Source: Brachyspira sp949287565 | GTDB taxonomy: Bacteria; Spirochaetota; Brachyspiria; Brachyspirales; Brachyspiraceae | DNA: 64,000 bases | Direction: 5' to 3' (one strand) | Assembly: GCF_036997615.1 (NCBI RefSeq) | Contig: NZ_JAWLQA010000004.1 | Shown: in pieces, positions 51,645 to 60,801 of the stretch | Layout: each line of letters starts with the position of its first letter | Numbering within the stretch: the stretch's first letter is position 1 | Program-made: the position numbers and the translations under genes | Notes under the pieces: generated by a model | What the model was told of the DNA's origin: nothing | The model's input: the letters and a program-made list of their open reading frames with translations, nothing else | Database searches by the model: none

Positions 51645-53726
51645 GTGGCACGTCAAATTTCGTTAGAAAACACACGTAATATTGGTATTATGGCTCACAT
51701 CGATGCTGGTAAGACTACTTTAAGTGAGCGTATATTATTCTTTACAGGTAAAACACATAGATTAGGTGAGGTTCATGAAGGTGCAGCTGAAATGGACTGG
51801 ATGGAACAGGAAAGAGAAAGAGGTATTACAATAACTTCTGCTGCAACAACTTGTTTTTGGAATGGTCATAGAATTAATTTGATAGACACTCCAGGGCACG
51901 TTGACTTCACTGCTGAGGTAGAAAGATCTTTAAGAGTATTAGATAGTGCAGTAGGTGTTTTCTGTTCAGTAGGTGGTGTTCAGCCTCAAAGTGAAACAGT
52001 ATGGAGACAAGCAAGTAACTATAAAATTCCTAGAGCTATTTTTGTTAACAAAATGGATAGAATAGGTGCTAATTTCTACGCTGTTTTAGATCAAACTAGA
52101 GATAGATTAAAAGCTAACAGTCACCCTGTAGTTATACCTATAGGTGCAGAAAGTAATTTCGAGGGTGTTGTTGACTTAGTAAATATGAAAGAAATAATTT
52201 GGGTTTCTGAAGATGGCATGAAAATGGAAGAAAGAGAAATCAGACCTGAATTAAAAGAAAAAGCAGAAGAATATAGAAATTCTTTGTTAGAAGCGATAGT
52301 TGAATATGATGATGATGCTATGAATAAGTTCTTTGAAGGTGAGGAAATAGATGTTCCTACTATAAAAAGACTTATAAGAACAGCTACATTAACAGCTGAC
52401 TTCTTCCCAATGTTCTGCGGTACAGCATTCAAAAACAAAGGTATTCAAGTATTAATCAATGGAATAGTTGATTATTTACCATCTCCTATAGATAAACCTG
52501 AAGTAGAAGGTACTGATTTAGATGGTAATGTTATAAAAAGAAAAATAGCTGATGATGAGAAATTCAGTGCATTAGCATTCAAAATAATGACAGACCCACA
52601 CGTTGGAAAAATAGCATTCTTAAGAGTTTATTCTGGAATATTAGAATCTGGTTCTTATGTACTTAATGCTACAAAAGGTAAGAGAGAGCGTATCGGAAGA
52701 ATACTTCAGATGCACGCTAATAAAAGAGAAGAAATTGAACAAGTATACTCTGGTGATATAGCAGCAGCAGTAGGACTTAAAGAAACTACAACAGGTGATA
52801 CATTATGTCCTGAAAATGCTCCTATCATCTTGGAATCAATTAACTTCCCAGAACCAGTAATTAACGTTGCTATAGAGCCTAAAACAAAAGGCGACAGAGA
52901 TAAAATGTCAGTTGCTTTATCAAGACTTGCTGAAGAAGACCCAACATTCAGAGTTAGCTTTGATGAAGAAACAGGACAGACAATCATTGCAGGTATGGGT
53001 GAGCTTCACTTAGAAATCATCTGTGATAGAATGAAAAGAGAATATAAAGTTGAAGCAAATGTTGGACGTCCTCAAGTATCTTATAGAGAAGGTATTAAGA
53101 AAACAGTTGAGGTACAAGGTAAATTCGTACGTCAGTCAGGCGGTAAAGGTCAGTACGGTGATGTATGGCTAAGAATTGGACCTAATGAACCAAACGGCGG
53201 CTTCAAATTTAACAATGAAATAGTTGGAGGGGCAGTACCAAGAGAATATATACCAGCTGTAGAAAAAGGTTGTGTAGAATCTATGAATACAGGTGTTCTT
53301 GCTAACTATCCAATGCTTGACGTTATAGTATCAGCATTTGACGGTTCATTCCACCCAGTAGACTCATCAGAAATGGCATTCAAAATTGCTGCTTCTATGG
53401 GATTCAAAGACGGATGTAAAAAAGCAGATCCTTATTTGTTAGAGCCTATGATGACAGTAGAAGTTGTAACTCCTGAAGATTATATGGGTGATATAATAGG
53501 TGACTTAGCTTCAAGAAGAGGGCAGGTTCACGGATTTACAGATAAATCTGGTTATAAATCTATTAATGCTACAGTACCTCTTGCAGAGATGTTCGGTTAT
53601 ACAACAAGTATAAGAAACGTATCTCAAGGTAGAGCTAGCTACACAATGCAGTTCTCGCATTATGAGGAAGTACCTAAAAACGTAGCAGAAGAGATAATCG
53701 GTGCTAGAATGGGTAATAATAAGTAA
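51645..53726 (+). CDS. fusA: Elongation factor G
   Basis: 693 residues, starting at GTG with AAGGAGA upstream. The translocation GTPase. G1 AHIDAGKTTL, G2/switch I QERERGITITSAATT (canonical RGITI), G3 DTPGHVDFTAEV, G4 NKMD, and domain IV RQSGGKGQYGDV are all present. Its normal switch I contrasts with that of EF-Tu just downstream. Confidence 0.98.
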   Translation: MARQISLENTRNIGIMAHIDAGKTTLSERILFFTGKTHRLGEVHEGAAEMDWMEQERERGITITSAATTCFWNGHRINLIDTPGHVDFTAEVERSLRVLDSAVGVFCSVGGVQPQSETVWRQASNYKIPRAIFVNKMDRIGANFYAVLDQTRDRLKANSHPVVIPIGAESNFEGVVDLVNMKEIIWVSEDGMKMEEREIRPELKEKAEEYRNSLLEAIVEYDDDAMNKFFEGEEIDVPTIKRLIRTATLTADFFPMFCGTAFKNKGIQVLINGIVDYLPSPIDKPEVEGTDLDGNVIKRKIADDEKFSALAFKIMTDPHVGKIAFLRVYSGILESGSYVLNATKGKRERIGRILQMHANKREEIEQVYSGDIAAAVGLKETTTGDTLCPENAPIILESINFPEPVINVAIEPKTKGDRDKMSVALSRLAEEDPTFRVSFDEETGQTIIAGMGELHLEIICDRMKREYKVEANVGRPQVSYREGIKKTVEVQGKFVRQSGGKGQYGDVWLRIGPNEPNGGFKFNNEIVGGAVPREYIPAVEKGCVESMNTGVLANYPMLDVIVSAFDGSFHPVDSSEMAFKIAASMGFKDGCKKADPYLLEPMMTVEVVTPEDYMGDIIGDLASRRGQVHGFTDKSGYKSINATVPLAEMFGYTTSIRNVSQGRASYTMQFSHYEEVPKNVAEEIIGARMGNNK

Positions 53727-53801
53727 GTAAGTAACTAATAAAATATTAGTATTAAAATAAAAAATAAATTTCCTAAAGGATAAAATAATTGGAGGATTAA
53801 A

Positions 53802-55028
53802 ATGGCTAAAGGAACTTACGAAGGTAATAAAACACACGTAAACGTTGGTACTATCGGACACGTTGACCATGGTAAAACAACATTAACATCAGCAATAACA
53901 GCAGTATCATCTGCTATGTTCCCAGCAACAGTACAAAAAGTTGCTTATGACTCAGTAGCAAAAGCTTCTGAAAGTCAAGGTAGAAGAGACCCAACAAAAA
54001 TATTAACAATCGCAACATCACACGTAGAATACGAATCTGACAACAGACACTACGCACACGTAGACTGTCCAGGTCACGCTGACTACATTAAAAACATGAT
54101 TACAGGTGCTGCTCAGATGGACGGTGCTATCTTAGTAGTATCAGCAGAAGACGGTGTAATGCCACAAACAAAAGAACACGTACTTCTTTCTAGACAAGTA
54201 GGTGTAAACTACATCGTTGTATTCTTAAACAAATGTGATAAATTAGATGACCCAGAAATGGCTGAAATAGTAGAAGCAGAAGTAATAGACGTATTAGACC
54301 ACTATGGTTTCGATGGTTCTAAAACTCCTATCATCAGAGGTTCTGCAATCAAAGCTATTCAAGCAATCGAAGCAGGAAAAGATCCTAGAACTGATCCAGA
54401 TTGTAAATGTATATTAGACTTATTAAATGCATTAGATACATATATTCCAGATCCAGTACGTGAAGTAGATAAAGACTTCTTAATGTCAATCGAAGACGTA
54501 TACTCAATTCCTGGAAGAGGTACAGTTGTTACAGGAAGAATTGAAAGAGGTAAAATTGAGAAAGGTAACGAAGTTGAAATCGTTGGTATCAAACCTACTC
54601 AAAAAACAACTTGTACTGGTGTAGAAATGTTCAAAAAAGAAGTTGTTGGTATAGCTGGTTATAACGTTGGATGTCTTTTAAGAGGTATTGAACGTAAAGC
54701 AGTAGAAAGAGGACAGGTATTGGCTAAACCAGGTACAATTACACCTCATAAAAAATTCGAAGCTGAAGTTTATATCTTGAAAAAAGAAGAAGGTGGAAGA
54801 CACAGCGGTTTCGTAAGCGGTTACAGACCACAAATGTACTTCAGAACGACAGACGTAACAGGAGTAATCAATTTAGCAGAAGGTGCACAAATGATTATGC
54901 CTGGTGACAACGCTAACTTAACTATCGAGCTTATCACTCCAATCGCTATGGAAGAAAAACAAAGATTCGCTATACGTGAAGGTGGTAAAACAGTAGGTAA
55001 CGGTGTTGTAACAAAAATATTAGAATAA
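53802..55028 (+). CDS. tuf: Elongation factor Tu with unusual switch I
   Basis: 408 residues (E. coli 394). Delivers aminoacyl-tRNA to the ribosome as a GTPase. G1 GHVDHGKTTL (residues 19-28), G3 DCPGHADY with the catalytic His, G4 NKCD, and domains 2 and 3 (SGRGTVVTGRIERG-type PGRGTVVTGRIERG, KKEEGGRHSGF, YFRTTDVTG, RFAIREGGKTVGNGV) are intact. Where nearly all EF-Tu read EEKARGITINTSHVEY, this one reads SQGRRDPTKILTIATSHVEY, losing Arg-Gly before the Thr and adding about seven residues upstream. GGAGG ribosome site and C-ending codons (AAC, CAC, GAC) suit very high expression. Frame is clean, so not a sequencing slip. Confidence 0.98.
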   Translation: MAKGTYEGNKTHVNVGTIGHVDHGKTTLTSAITAVSSAMFPATVQKVAYDSVAKASESQGRRDPTKILTIATSHVEYESDNRHYAHVDCPGHADYIKNMITGAAQMDGAILVVSAEDGVMPQTKEHVLLSRQVGVNYIVVFLNKCDKLDDPEMAEIVEAEVIDVLDHYGFDGSKTPIIRGSAIKAIQAIEAGKDPRTDPDCKCILDLLNALDTYIPDPVREVDKDFLMSIEDVYSIPGRGTVVTGRIERGKIEKGNEVEIVGIKPTQKTTCTGVEMFKKEVVGIAGYNVGCLLRGIERKAVERGQVLAKPGTITPHKKFEAEVYILKKEEGGRHSGFVSGYRPQMYFRTTDVTGVINLAEGAQMIMPGDNANLTIELITPIAMEEKQRFAIREGGKTVGNGVVTKILE

Positions 55029-55042
55029 TTTAGAGCGAAATA

Positions 55043-55076
55043 AAAGGGTATACCTTTTTTGAAAGATATACCCTTT
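55043..55076 (+). terminator. Hairpin between tuf and rpsJ, possible partial terminator
   Basis: AAAAGGGTATA pairs with TATACCCTTT around a T-rich loop. Only a short T stretch follows, so it may attenuate rather than stop transcription into the S10 genes, or act as an mRNA end protecting tuf. Confidence 0.55.
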
Positions 55077-55108
55077 AATAAATTAAGAGAAAGCGAGTAA
55101 TTCAAGCT

Positions 55109-55414
55109 ATGAAAGAACAGAAAATACGAGTTAAACTAAAAGCCTTTGATATTGAGCTTATTGATCAATCAGCTCAGTCTATAGTAGCTAGTGTAAAGAA
55201 AACAGGTGCTAGAGTATCAGGACCTATACCATTGCCTACAAGTATACGTAAGGTAACAGTAATAAGAAGTCCGCATGTAAACATAAAGTCAAGAGAACAA
55301 TTTGAGATGCGTATATATAAAAGATTAATAGATATCTTTGATGTAACGCCTCAGACAACAGAGTCTCTTAAGAAATTGGCGCTTCCAGCTGGGGTTGATG
55401 TTCAGCTTAAATAA
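55109..55414 (+). CDS. rpsJ: Ribosomal protein S10
   Basis: 101 residues. Small-subunit head protein, also the NusE transcription factor partner. KIRVKLKAFDIELIDQSAQS, GPIPLPTSIRKVTVIRSPH and SREQFEMRIYKRLIDI are typical. The ribosome site is weak. First S10-operon gene, joined directly behind tuf. Confidence 0.97.
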   Translation: MKEQKIRVKLKAFDIELIDQSAQSIVASVKKTGARVSGPIPLPTSIRKVTVIRSPHVNIKSREQFEMRIYKRLIDIFDVTPQTTESLKKLALPAGVDVQLK

Positions 55415-55518
55415 GCGTTTAATTAAAAAATATTAAAGATAAAGCTTTACTACGTTTTATCTGTAATAGTTTGAAACATTAAAAAGTAGTAAGTAAAATC
55501 ATTATAGAGGATTCGCCG

Positions 55519-56172
55519 ATGGTAGGAATAATTGGCAAAAAATTGGGTATGACAACAGTTTTCGATGAAACTGGTAATGCTATAGCAGTAACAGTTGTAG
55601 AGGCTGGACCATGCACAGTTATGCAGATAAGAGATAATGAGAAAGATGGCTACAGTGCTATTCAATTAGGCTATGGTGCCGTGAAAGAAAAGCATTTGAA
55701 AAAGCCTCAAATAGGTCAGTTTAAAAAAGCAAATTTAGAGCCTAAGAAATATTTAAAAGAGTTCAGAATGGACGATGCTAGCTCTTATACAGTAGGTCAG
55801 GAGCTTAAAGCAGATATATTTCAAGCAGGCGATTTTATAGATGTTAGTTCTTTGAGTAAAGGTAGAGGTTTTGCCGGTGTAATGAAAAGACATAATTATG
55901 ACGGCGGTCCTATGAGCCATGGTTCTAACTTTAGAAGAAGAGCAGGTTCTATAGGTTGTAACAGCTACCCTGCAAGAGTATGGAAAGGTAAAGGTATGCC
56001 TGGACATATGGGTAATACTTTGACTACTATACAAAACTTAAAAGTAGTTGAAATAAGACCAGATGATAATTTGATTATGATAAAAGGTGCTATACCAGGT
56101 GCTATAAACAGCATAGTGAAATTAACATCAGCAGTAAAGAAACGTAACAAGAAGAAAAACTCAATGAATTAA
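55519..56172 (+). CDS. rplC: Ribosomal protein L3
   Basis: 217 residues. One of the first proteins to bind 23S rRNA and reaches the peptidyl-transferase centre. GIIGKKLGMTTVFDETGNAI, GFAGVMKRHNYDGGPMSHGS and KGKGMPGHMGN are the standard signature regions. TAGAGGATT ribosome site, a 104-bp gap from rpsJ that is larger than usual and might hold a processing site. Confidence 0.97.
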   Translation: MVGIIGKKLGMTTVFDETGNAIAVTVVEAGPCTVMQIRDNEKDGYSAIQLGYGAVKEKHLKKPQIGQFKKANLEPKKYLKEFRMDDASSYTVGQELKADIFQAGDFIDVSSLSKGRGFAGVMKRHNYDGGPMSHGSNFRRRAGSIGCNSYPARVWKGKGMPGHMGNTLTTIQNLKVVEIRPDDNLIMIKGAIPGAINSIVKLTSAVKKRNKKKNSMN

Positions 56173-56200
56173 TAGAGTGAAATGATAATAGGATGATAAA

Positions 56201-56848
56201 ATGGAAGTAGTAATACTAAATGAAAATGGAGATAGCGTAGGCAATTTAGAGATTGTTGACGAGATATTTAAATCAGAAGTTAACAATAATCTACTTTACG
56301 AAGCAATCAAAAATGAATTAGCTAACAGACGTCAGGGAACTCACTCTACAAAAACAAGAGCAGAAGTTTCAGGAGGCGGTAAAAAGCCTTGGAGACAAAA
56401 AGGCACAGGAAGAGCTAGAGCAGGTTCTACTAGATCCCCAATTTGGGTAGGCGGTGGTAAAACACATACTCCAAAGCCTAGAGATTATAGCTACAGATTG
56501 CCAAAGAAAATGAAACGTAAGGCTCTATTGTCTGTTTTATCTTTAAAATATGGAAGCAATGTTCTTAAAGTTTTTGAGGATTTTACTTTTGACGCTCCAA
56601 AAACAAAAAGAATGGCTAGTTTTATAAGTAAGGTTAAAGAACCAAATACAAGAAAGGTGGCATTTGTAGTAGGTAAAGATGAATCTTTAGGAGATAATTA
56701 TAATAAATTATTATTATCTTTAAGAAACATCAAAGATTTAAAGCTTGTAAATGCAGACAGTATGTCTATACATCCTTTATTTTATGCTGATGAGGTATAT
56801 TTTACTAAAACAGCTTTATCTAAATTAAATGCTAGAATTAAGGGTTAA
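56201..56848 (+). CDS. rplD: Ribosomal protein L4
   Basis: 215 residues. Lines the peptide exit tunnel and, in some bacteria, represses its own operon. The tunnel loop GGGKKPWRQKGTGRARAGST and the following SPIWVGGGKTHTPKPRDY are conserved; macrolide-contact residues look wild type. Confidence 0.97.
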   Translation: MEVVILNENGDSVGNLEIVDEIFKSEVNNNLLYEAIKNELANRRQGTHSTKTRAEVSGGGKKPWRQKGTGRARAGSTRSPIWVGGGKTHTPKPRDYSYRLPKKMKRKALLSVLSLKYGSNVLKVFEDFTFDAPKTKRMASFISKVKEPNTRKVAFVVGKDESLGDNYNKLLLSLRNIKDLKLVNADSMSIHPLFYADEVYFTKTALSKLNARIKG

Positions 56849-56853
56849 AAAAT

Positions 56854-57153
56854 ATGAGCATGTATTCACTTTTAATTGAGCCTATACTTACAGAAAAAAG
56901 TAATATGCTTAGAACTGAGCCTAGAGGAACAGAGAAGCGTTATTATGTATTTAAAGTAAGACAGGACGCTAATAAGACAGAATTAAAGAAAGCGGTTGAG
57001 AAAATATTCAATGTACATCCGCTAGATTGTAAGATAATAAATGTTAAGCCTAAGAAGAAAAATCGCAGAATGAGCAGACGCGGATATACACGCAGCTATA
57101 AAAAAGCGATAATAGTTCTTGACGGCAAAGAATCAATAGATATAGTAAAATAA
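56854..57153 (+). CDS. rplW: Ribosomal protein L23
   Basis: 99 residues. Sits at the tunnel exit and docks trigger factor and SRP. IEPILTEKSNML, KRYYVFKVRQDANKTELKKA and the basic KKKNRRMSRRGYTRSYKKAI region are as expected. Five bases after rplD. Confidence 0.97.
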   Translation: MSMYSLLIEPILTEKSNMLRTEPRGTEKRYYVFKVRQDANKTELKKAVEKIFNVHPLDCKIINVKPKKKNRRMSRRGYTRSYKKAIIVLDGKESIDIVK

Positions 57154-57165
57154 TGAGGGATACCG

Positions 57166-58002
57166 ATGGCTATTAAGAAATTTAAACCGACAACACCAAG
57201 TTTGCGTTATCGTACAGTAGTAGATTTTTCGGATATTACAACAAATGAGCCTTGTAAATCATTAGTATGCGGAAAAAAACGTATAAGCGGACGCGGTTCA
57301 AATGGTCGTATAACTATGCGTCGTCGCGGAGGCGGACATAAAAAACTATTTAGATTTGTAGATTTTAGAAGAGATAAACATGATGTAGAAGCTAAAGTAG
57401 TTTCTATAGAGTATGATCCTAACAGAACAGCTCGTATAGCTTTACTACACTACACAGATGGCGAGAAAAGATACATAATATGGCCATTGGGACTTAATGT
57501 AGGCGATAGAGTAGTAAGCGGTGAAAATGCAAAAGTTAAAATTGGATGCAGTTTACCATTGAAAAAAATTCCATTAGGTACTATAATACATAACATTGAA
57601 ATAACTCCTGGAAAAGGCGGTCAGCTTGTTAGAGCAGCAGGAGGTGGTGCTCAAATAACAGCTAAATCAGGCGGTTATTGTGTAATAAGACTTCGTTCAG
57701 GCGAAGAAAGAAGAATACTAGAAAATTGTTATGCTACTATAGGTCAGATTGGAAATTTAGATCATTTCAATACTACAGACGGTAAAGCTGGAACTACTAG
57801 ACATAAAGGTAGAAGACCTAAAGTAAGAGGTGTTGTAATGAACCCAGTAGATCACCCACATGGCGGTGGTGAAGGTAAAAGCGGACAGGGTAACCCACAT
57901 CCGGTTTCACCTACAGGTGTACCTACTAAGGGATACAAGACTAGAAAGAAACACAAGTATTCTGACAGATTAATAATCAAGAGAAGAGGGGGTAAGAAGT
58001 AA
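57166..58002 (+). CDS. rplB: Ribosomal protein L2
   Basis: 278 residues. Near the peptidyl-transferase centre and essential for subunit joining. KRISGRGSNGRITMRRRGGG, EYDPNRTARIALLHY, and the conserved VVMNPVDHPHGGGEGKSGQG with its key His are all present. Its stop codon overlaps the rpsS start by one base. Confidence 0.98.
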   Translation: MAIKKFKPTTPSLRYRTVVDFSDITTNEPCKSLVCGKKRISGRGSNGRITMRRRGGGHKKLFRFVDFRRDKHDVEAKVVSIEYDPNRTARIALLHYTDGEKRYIIWPLGLNVGDRVVSGENAKVKIGCSLPLKKIPLGTIIHNIEITPGKGGQLVRAAGGGAQITAKSGGYCVIRLRSGEERRILENCYATIGQIGNLDHFNTTDGKAGTTRHKGRRPKVRGVVMNPVDHPHGGGEGKSGQGNPHPVSPTGVPTKGYKTRKKHKYSDRLIIKRRGGKK

Positions 58003-58271
58003 TGTCTCGCTCTATTAAAAAAGGACCTTTTGTAGATAAGAATCTTTTTAAGAAGATACAAGCTGGAGATAATAAGCATCAAATAAAAACTTATAGCCGT
58101 GCTTCAACAATTATTCCAGAAATGATAGGTTTTACTATAAATGTTCATAATGGAAAAACATTTGTAGCAGTTTATATACAAGAAAATATGATAGGTCATA
58201 AATTAGGCGAATTTGCACCAACAAGAAAATTTATATCTCATGCCGGTGCCGCTAAAGTAGGTAAGAAATAA
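58002..58271 (+). CDS. rpsS: Ribosomal protein S19
   Basis: 89 residues, head of the small subunit with S13. MSRSIKKGPFVDKNLFKK, TYSRASTIIPEMIGFTINVH and GHKLGEFAPTRKF are canonical. One-base overlap (TAATG) with rplB implies translational coupling. Confidence 0.98.
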   Translation: MSRSIKKGPFVDKNLFKKIQAGDNKHQIKTYSRASTIIPEMIGFTINVHNGKTFVAVYIQENMIGHKLGEFAPTRKFISHAGAAKVGKK

Positions 58272-58282
58272 GGATTTAGACT

Positions 58283-58690
58283 ATGGATTATAAAGTAAAG
58301 GTACGTTATTTACGCATTGGCCGCAGAAAAGTAGCAAGACTGCTTCCTTTTGTTAAAGGTGAGTATGTAAACCATGCTATATCTAATCTAGCAACAATGC
58401 CTCAGATGTCATCAGTAGTTCTAAGAAAGGCTATTAAGAGCGGAATAGCTAATGCTATATTCCAATCAAGAAATATCAATCCAGATACATTATGGGTAAA
58501 AACTGCTTATGTTGATAAAGCACCTACTCTTAAAAGAATACGTGCAGCAAGCAGAGGTAGTGCTGATCCAATATTAAAAAGACTTTCACATATTACTATA
58601 ATTTTAAGTGATGATAAAAAACCTGAAAAGAAAAAATTAAAAGCTAAGAGTGCTAAAACAGAAGAAGCACCTAAAGCAGCGGAGGTATAA
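58283..58690 (+). CDS. rplV: Ribosomal protein L22
   Basis: 135 residues, longer than the usual 110 through a Lys/Ala/Glu-rich tail (KKPEKKKLKAKSAKTEEAPK). Its hairpin lines the exit tunnel; the loop reads LKRIRAASRGSADPILKR, slightly different from the common KRIMPRAKGRADRILKR, at a place where macrolide mutations occur. Effect unknown. Confidence 0.96.
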   Translation: MDYKVKVRYLRIGRRKVARLLPFVKGEYVNHAISNLATMPQMSSVVLRKAIKSGIANAIFQSRNINPDTLWVKTAYVDKAPTLKRIRAASRGSADPILKRLSHITIILSDDKKPEKKKLKAKSAKTEEAPKAAEV

Positions 58691-58693
58691 ACT

Positions 58694-59431
58694 ATGGGTC
58701 AAAAGGTTAGTCCAATAGGCTTAAGACTCGGAATTAACAAAACTTGGTCTAGTAAATGGTTTGAAGATAGCAGAACTTATGCAGACAGTTTGCATGAAGA
58801 TTTATCTATCAGACGCTATATAATGAATTATTATTATAAAACATTAAAAGAAGAACAAAAGAAAATCGGCGGAAAAAAAGAGTCTTTTGACCCTGCTATA
58901 TCTGATATACAAATAGTACGTTTCCCAGATAGAATCAATATTTTCATCTCTACTGCAAGAGCAGGAGTTGTAATAGGTCCTAAAGGACAGAGAGTTGAAA
59001 CTGTAAAAACAACTGTTCAGAAAATGGTTAAAAAACCAGTTCATTTCTCTATTACAGAAATAAGAGATGCAGAGTTAGATGCTAATTTAGCAGCACAAAG
59101 CGTAGCTCGTCAATTAGAAATGCGTGTTGCTTTCAGAAGAGCTATGAAAAGTGTTATAACTCAGGCTATGAAGAAAGGTGCTAAAGGTATAAAAGTTATG
59201 TGTTCTGGTCGTTTAGCAGGTGCTGATATTGCTAGAACAGAACAATACAAAAATGGTTCAGTACCATTACATACATTGAGGGCTAATATAGATTATGGCA
59301 CTGCAGAAGCACTTACTACATTCGGTATTATCGGAATAAAAGTGTGGATCTATAAGGGTGAAATTCTTGATAAGAAAGAACATAAACAAGATGATGCAGG
59401 TAAAGTTATCAGTGCCAAAGGAGATAGATAA
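58694..59431 (+). CDS. rpsC: Ribosomal protein S3
   Basis: 245 residues. mRNA-entry helicase protein with a KH domain: GQKVSPIGLRLGINKTWSSK, IVIGPKGQRVETVK (GxxG-type loop GPKGQ), CSGRLAGADIARTE, and GTAEALTTFGIIGIKVWIYK. GGAGG ribosome site; its stop overlaps the rplP start. Confidence 0.98.
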   Translation: MGQKVSPIGLRLGINKTWSSKWFEDSRTYADSLHEDLSIRRYIMNYYYKTLKEEQKKIGGKKESFDPAISDIQIVRFPDRINIFISTARAGVVIGPKGQRVETVKTTVQKMVKKPVHFSITEIRDAELDANLAAQSVARQLEMRVAFRRAMKSVITQAMKKGAKGIKVMCSGRLAGADIARTEQYKNGSVPLHTLRANIDYGTAEALTTFGIIGIKVWIYKGEILDKKEHKQDDAGKVISAKGDR

Positions 59432-59844
59432 TGTTACAACCATCAAGAATGAAATATCGTAAACATCATAGAGGCAGAATGAAAGGCAAATCTAAGAGAG
59501 GAAGTAATTTGACTTTCGGAGATTATGGTCTTATGGCATTAGAGCCTGTATGGCTTACAGATAGACAAATTGAGGCTGCACGTATTGCTATATCAAGACA
59601 TGTTAAACGTGTAGGTAAAATGTGGATAAAAGTATTTCCAGATAAGCCTTATACTAAAAAACCTGCTGAAACTAGAATGGGTAAAGGTAAAGGTAACGTT
59701 GAATATTGGGTAGCTGTAGTTAAGCCTGGAAAAGTAATATTTGAAATAGCAGGTGTTCCAGAAGAATTAGCTCAATCAGCTTTCAGACTAGCTGGTTTTA
59801 AGCTCCCTATCAAAACTAAGTTCATTAAGAGGGAGGCTATATAA
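59431..59844 (+). CDS. rplP: Ribosomal protein L16
   Basis: 137 residues. Contacts the A-site tRNA elbow. MLQPSRMKYRKHHRGRMKGK, RVGKMWIKVFPDKPYTKKPA, ETRMGKGKGNVEYWVAVVK and the C-terminal basic tail are normal. Overlaps rpsC and rpmC by one base each. Confidence 0.98.
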   Translation: MLQPSRMKYRKHHRGRMKGKSKRGSNLTFGDYGLMALEPVWLTDRQIEAARIAISRHVKRVGKMWIKVFPDKPYTKKPAETRMGKGKGNVEYWVAVVKPGKVIFEIAGVPEELAQSAFRLAGFKLPIKTKFIKREAI

Positions 59845-60050
59845 TGGCTAAGAACACTAAAGATTATAAGTCATTAGGTTTAGAAGAGCTTAAAGGTGAA
59901 CTTCTAAAATTAGAAAAAGAATATCAAGAGCATAGATTTGAAAAAGTAGTTGGTGATGCTAGACAAACTCATCAATTAAAGAAAGCTCGTAAAGATATAG
60001 CTAGAGTTAAGACATTTATTCGTCAGCATGAACTTGGCATAAAAAAATAG
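59844..60050 (+). CDS. rpmC: Ribosomal protein L29
   Basis: 68 residues, two-helix protein near the tunnel exit. YKSLGLEELKGELLKLEKEY and ARQTHQLKKARKDIARVKTF fit L29. GGGAGG ribosome site within the end of rplP. Confidence 0.95.
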   Translation: MAKNTKDYKSLGLEELKGELLKLEKEYQEHRFEKVVGDARQTHQLKKARKDIARVKTFIRQHELGIKK

Positions 60051-60062
60051 TGAGGTATTACT

Positions 60063-60425
60063 GTGGAAAGCAAAGCAAAAAAATATAAAAGAGTACTTGA
60101 GGGAATTGTAGTTTCTGATAAAATGGATAAAACTATAGTTGTTAAAGTAGAAAGCAAGCAGAAACACCCGCTTTATGGTAAAACTATTAGTAAAAATAAA
60201 AGATATAAAGCTCATGATGAAAAAAATGAATGTCATGAAGGTGATTTAGTAAGAGTGATAGAGTGCAGACCTCTTAGTAAAGATAAAAAATTCAGATTAA
60301 CAAAAATAATCAAGAAAGCAGAGCGTATAGAAAAAGATTCTATAGACAGCGATGTAGAGAATGTTTTAAAACGTGAAAAACATGCTCCAGAAGCAGAAGT
60401 TTCTTCACAGGTTGAAGGAGAGTAA
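60063..60425 (+). CDS. rpsQ: Ribosomal protein S17 with extended C terminus
   Basis: 120 residues against about 84 in E. coli. The core (YKRVLEGIVVSDKMDKTIVV, KHPLYGKTISKNKRYKAHDE, GDLVRVIECRPLSKDKKFRL) ends near residue 84. About 36 extra acidic and Lys-rich residues follow (EKDSIDSDVENVLKREKH). Starts at GTG with TGAGGT upstream. Confidence 0.95.
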   Translation: MESKAKKYKRVLEGIVVSDKMDKTIVVKVESKQKHPLYGKTISKNKRYKAHDEKNECHEGDLVRVIECRPLSKDKKFRLTKIIKKAERIEKDSIDSDVENVLKREKHAPEAEVSSQVEGE

Positions 60426-60430
60426 GAACT

Positions 60431-60799
60431 ATGATACAAGTACCAAGCACTCTTAATGTAGCTGATAATACAGGCGTTAAAAAGTTAAAATGTATTAAGG
60501 TATTAGGCGGAAGCAGACGCAGATATGCTACTTTAGGTGATGTAATTATCTGTTCTGTAACAGATATAATACCTACTTGCTCTATAGAAAAAGGTAAAGT
60601 AGTAAAAGCTGTAATAGTAAGAGTAAAAAAAGAAGTTAGACGTCCTGACGGTTCATATATTCGTTTCGACGAGAATGCTGCTGTTATAGTAGATGACAAG
60701 AAAGAGCCACGCGGTAAACGTATATTCGGACCTGTAGCTCGTGAACTTAGAGACAGAGGCTTTATGAAGATAGTATCACTTGCACCAGAGGTAATATAA
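60431..60799 (+). CDS. rplN: Ribosomal protein L14
   Basis: 122 residues, standard length. MIQVPSTLNVADNTGVKKLK, KVLGGSRRRYATLGDVI and FDENAAVIVDDKKEPRGKRI are signature. Binds 23S rRNA and contacts bridge B8. GGAG ribosome site at the end of rpsQ. Confidence 0.98.
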   Translation: MIQVPSTLNVADNTGVKKLKCIKVLGGSRRRYATLGDVIICSVTDIIPTCSIEKGKVVKAVIVRVKKEVRRPDGSYIRFDENAAVIVDDKKEPRGKRIFGPVARELRDRGFMKIVSLAPEVI

Positions 60800-60801
60800 T
60801 T

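Noticed and set aside
53511..53870. Minus-strand frames opposite fusA, tuf and ribosomal genes
   Set aside because: Antisense shadows of strongly conserved genes; no ribosome sites and implausible products.
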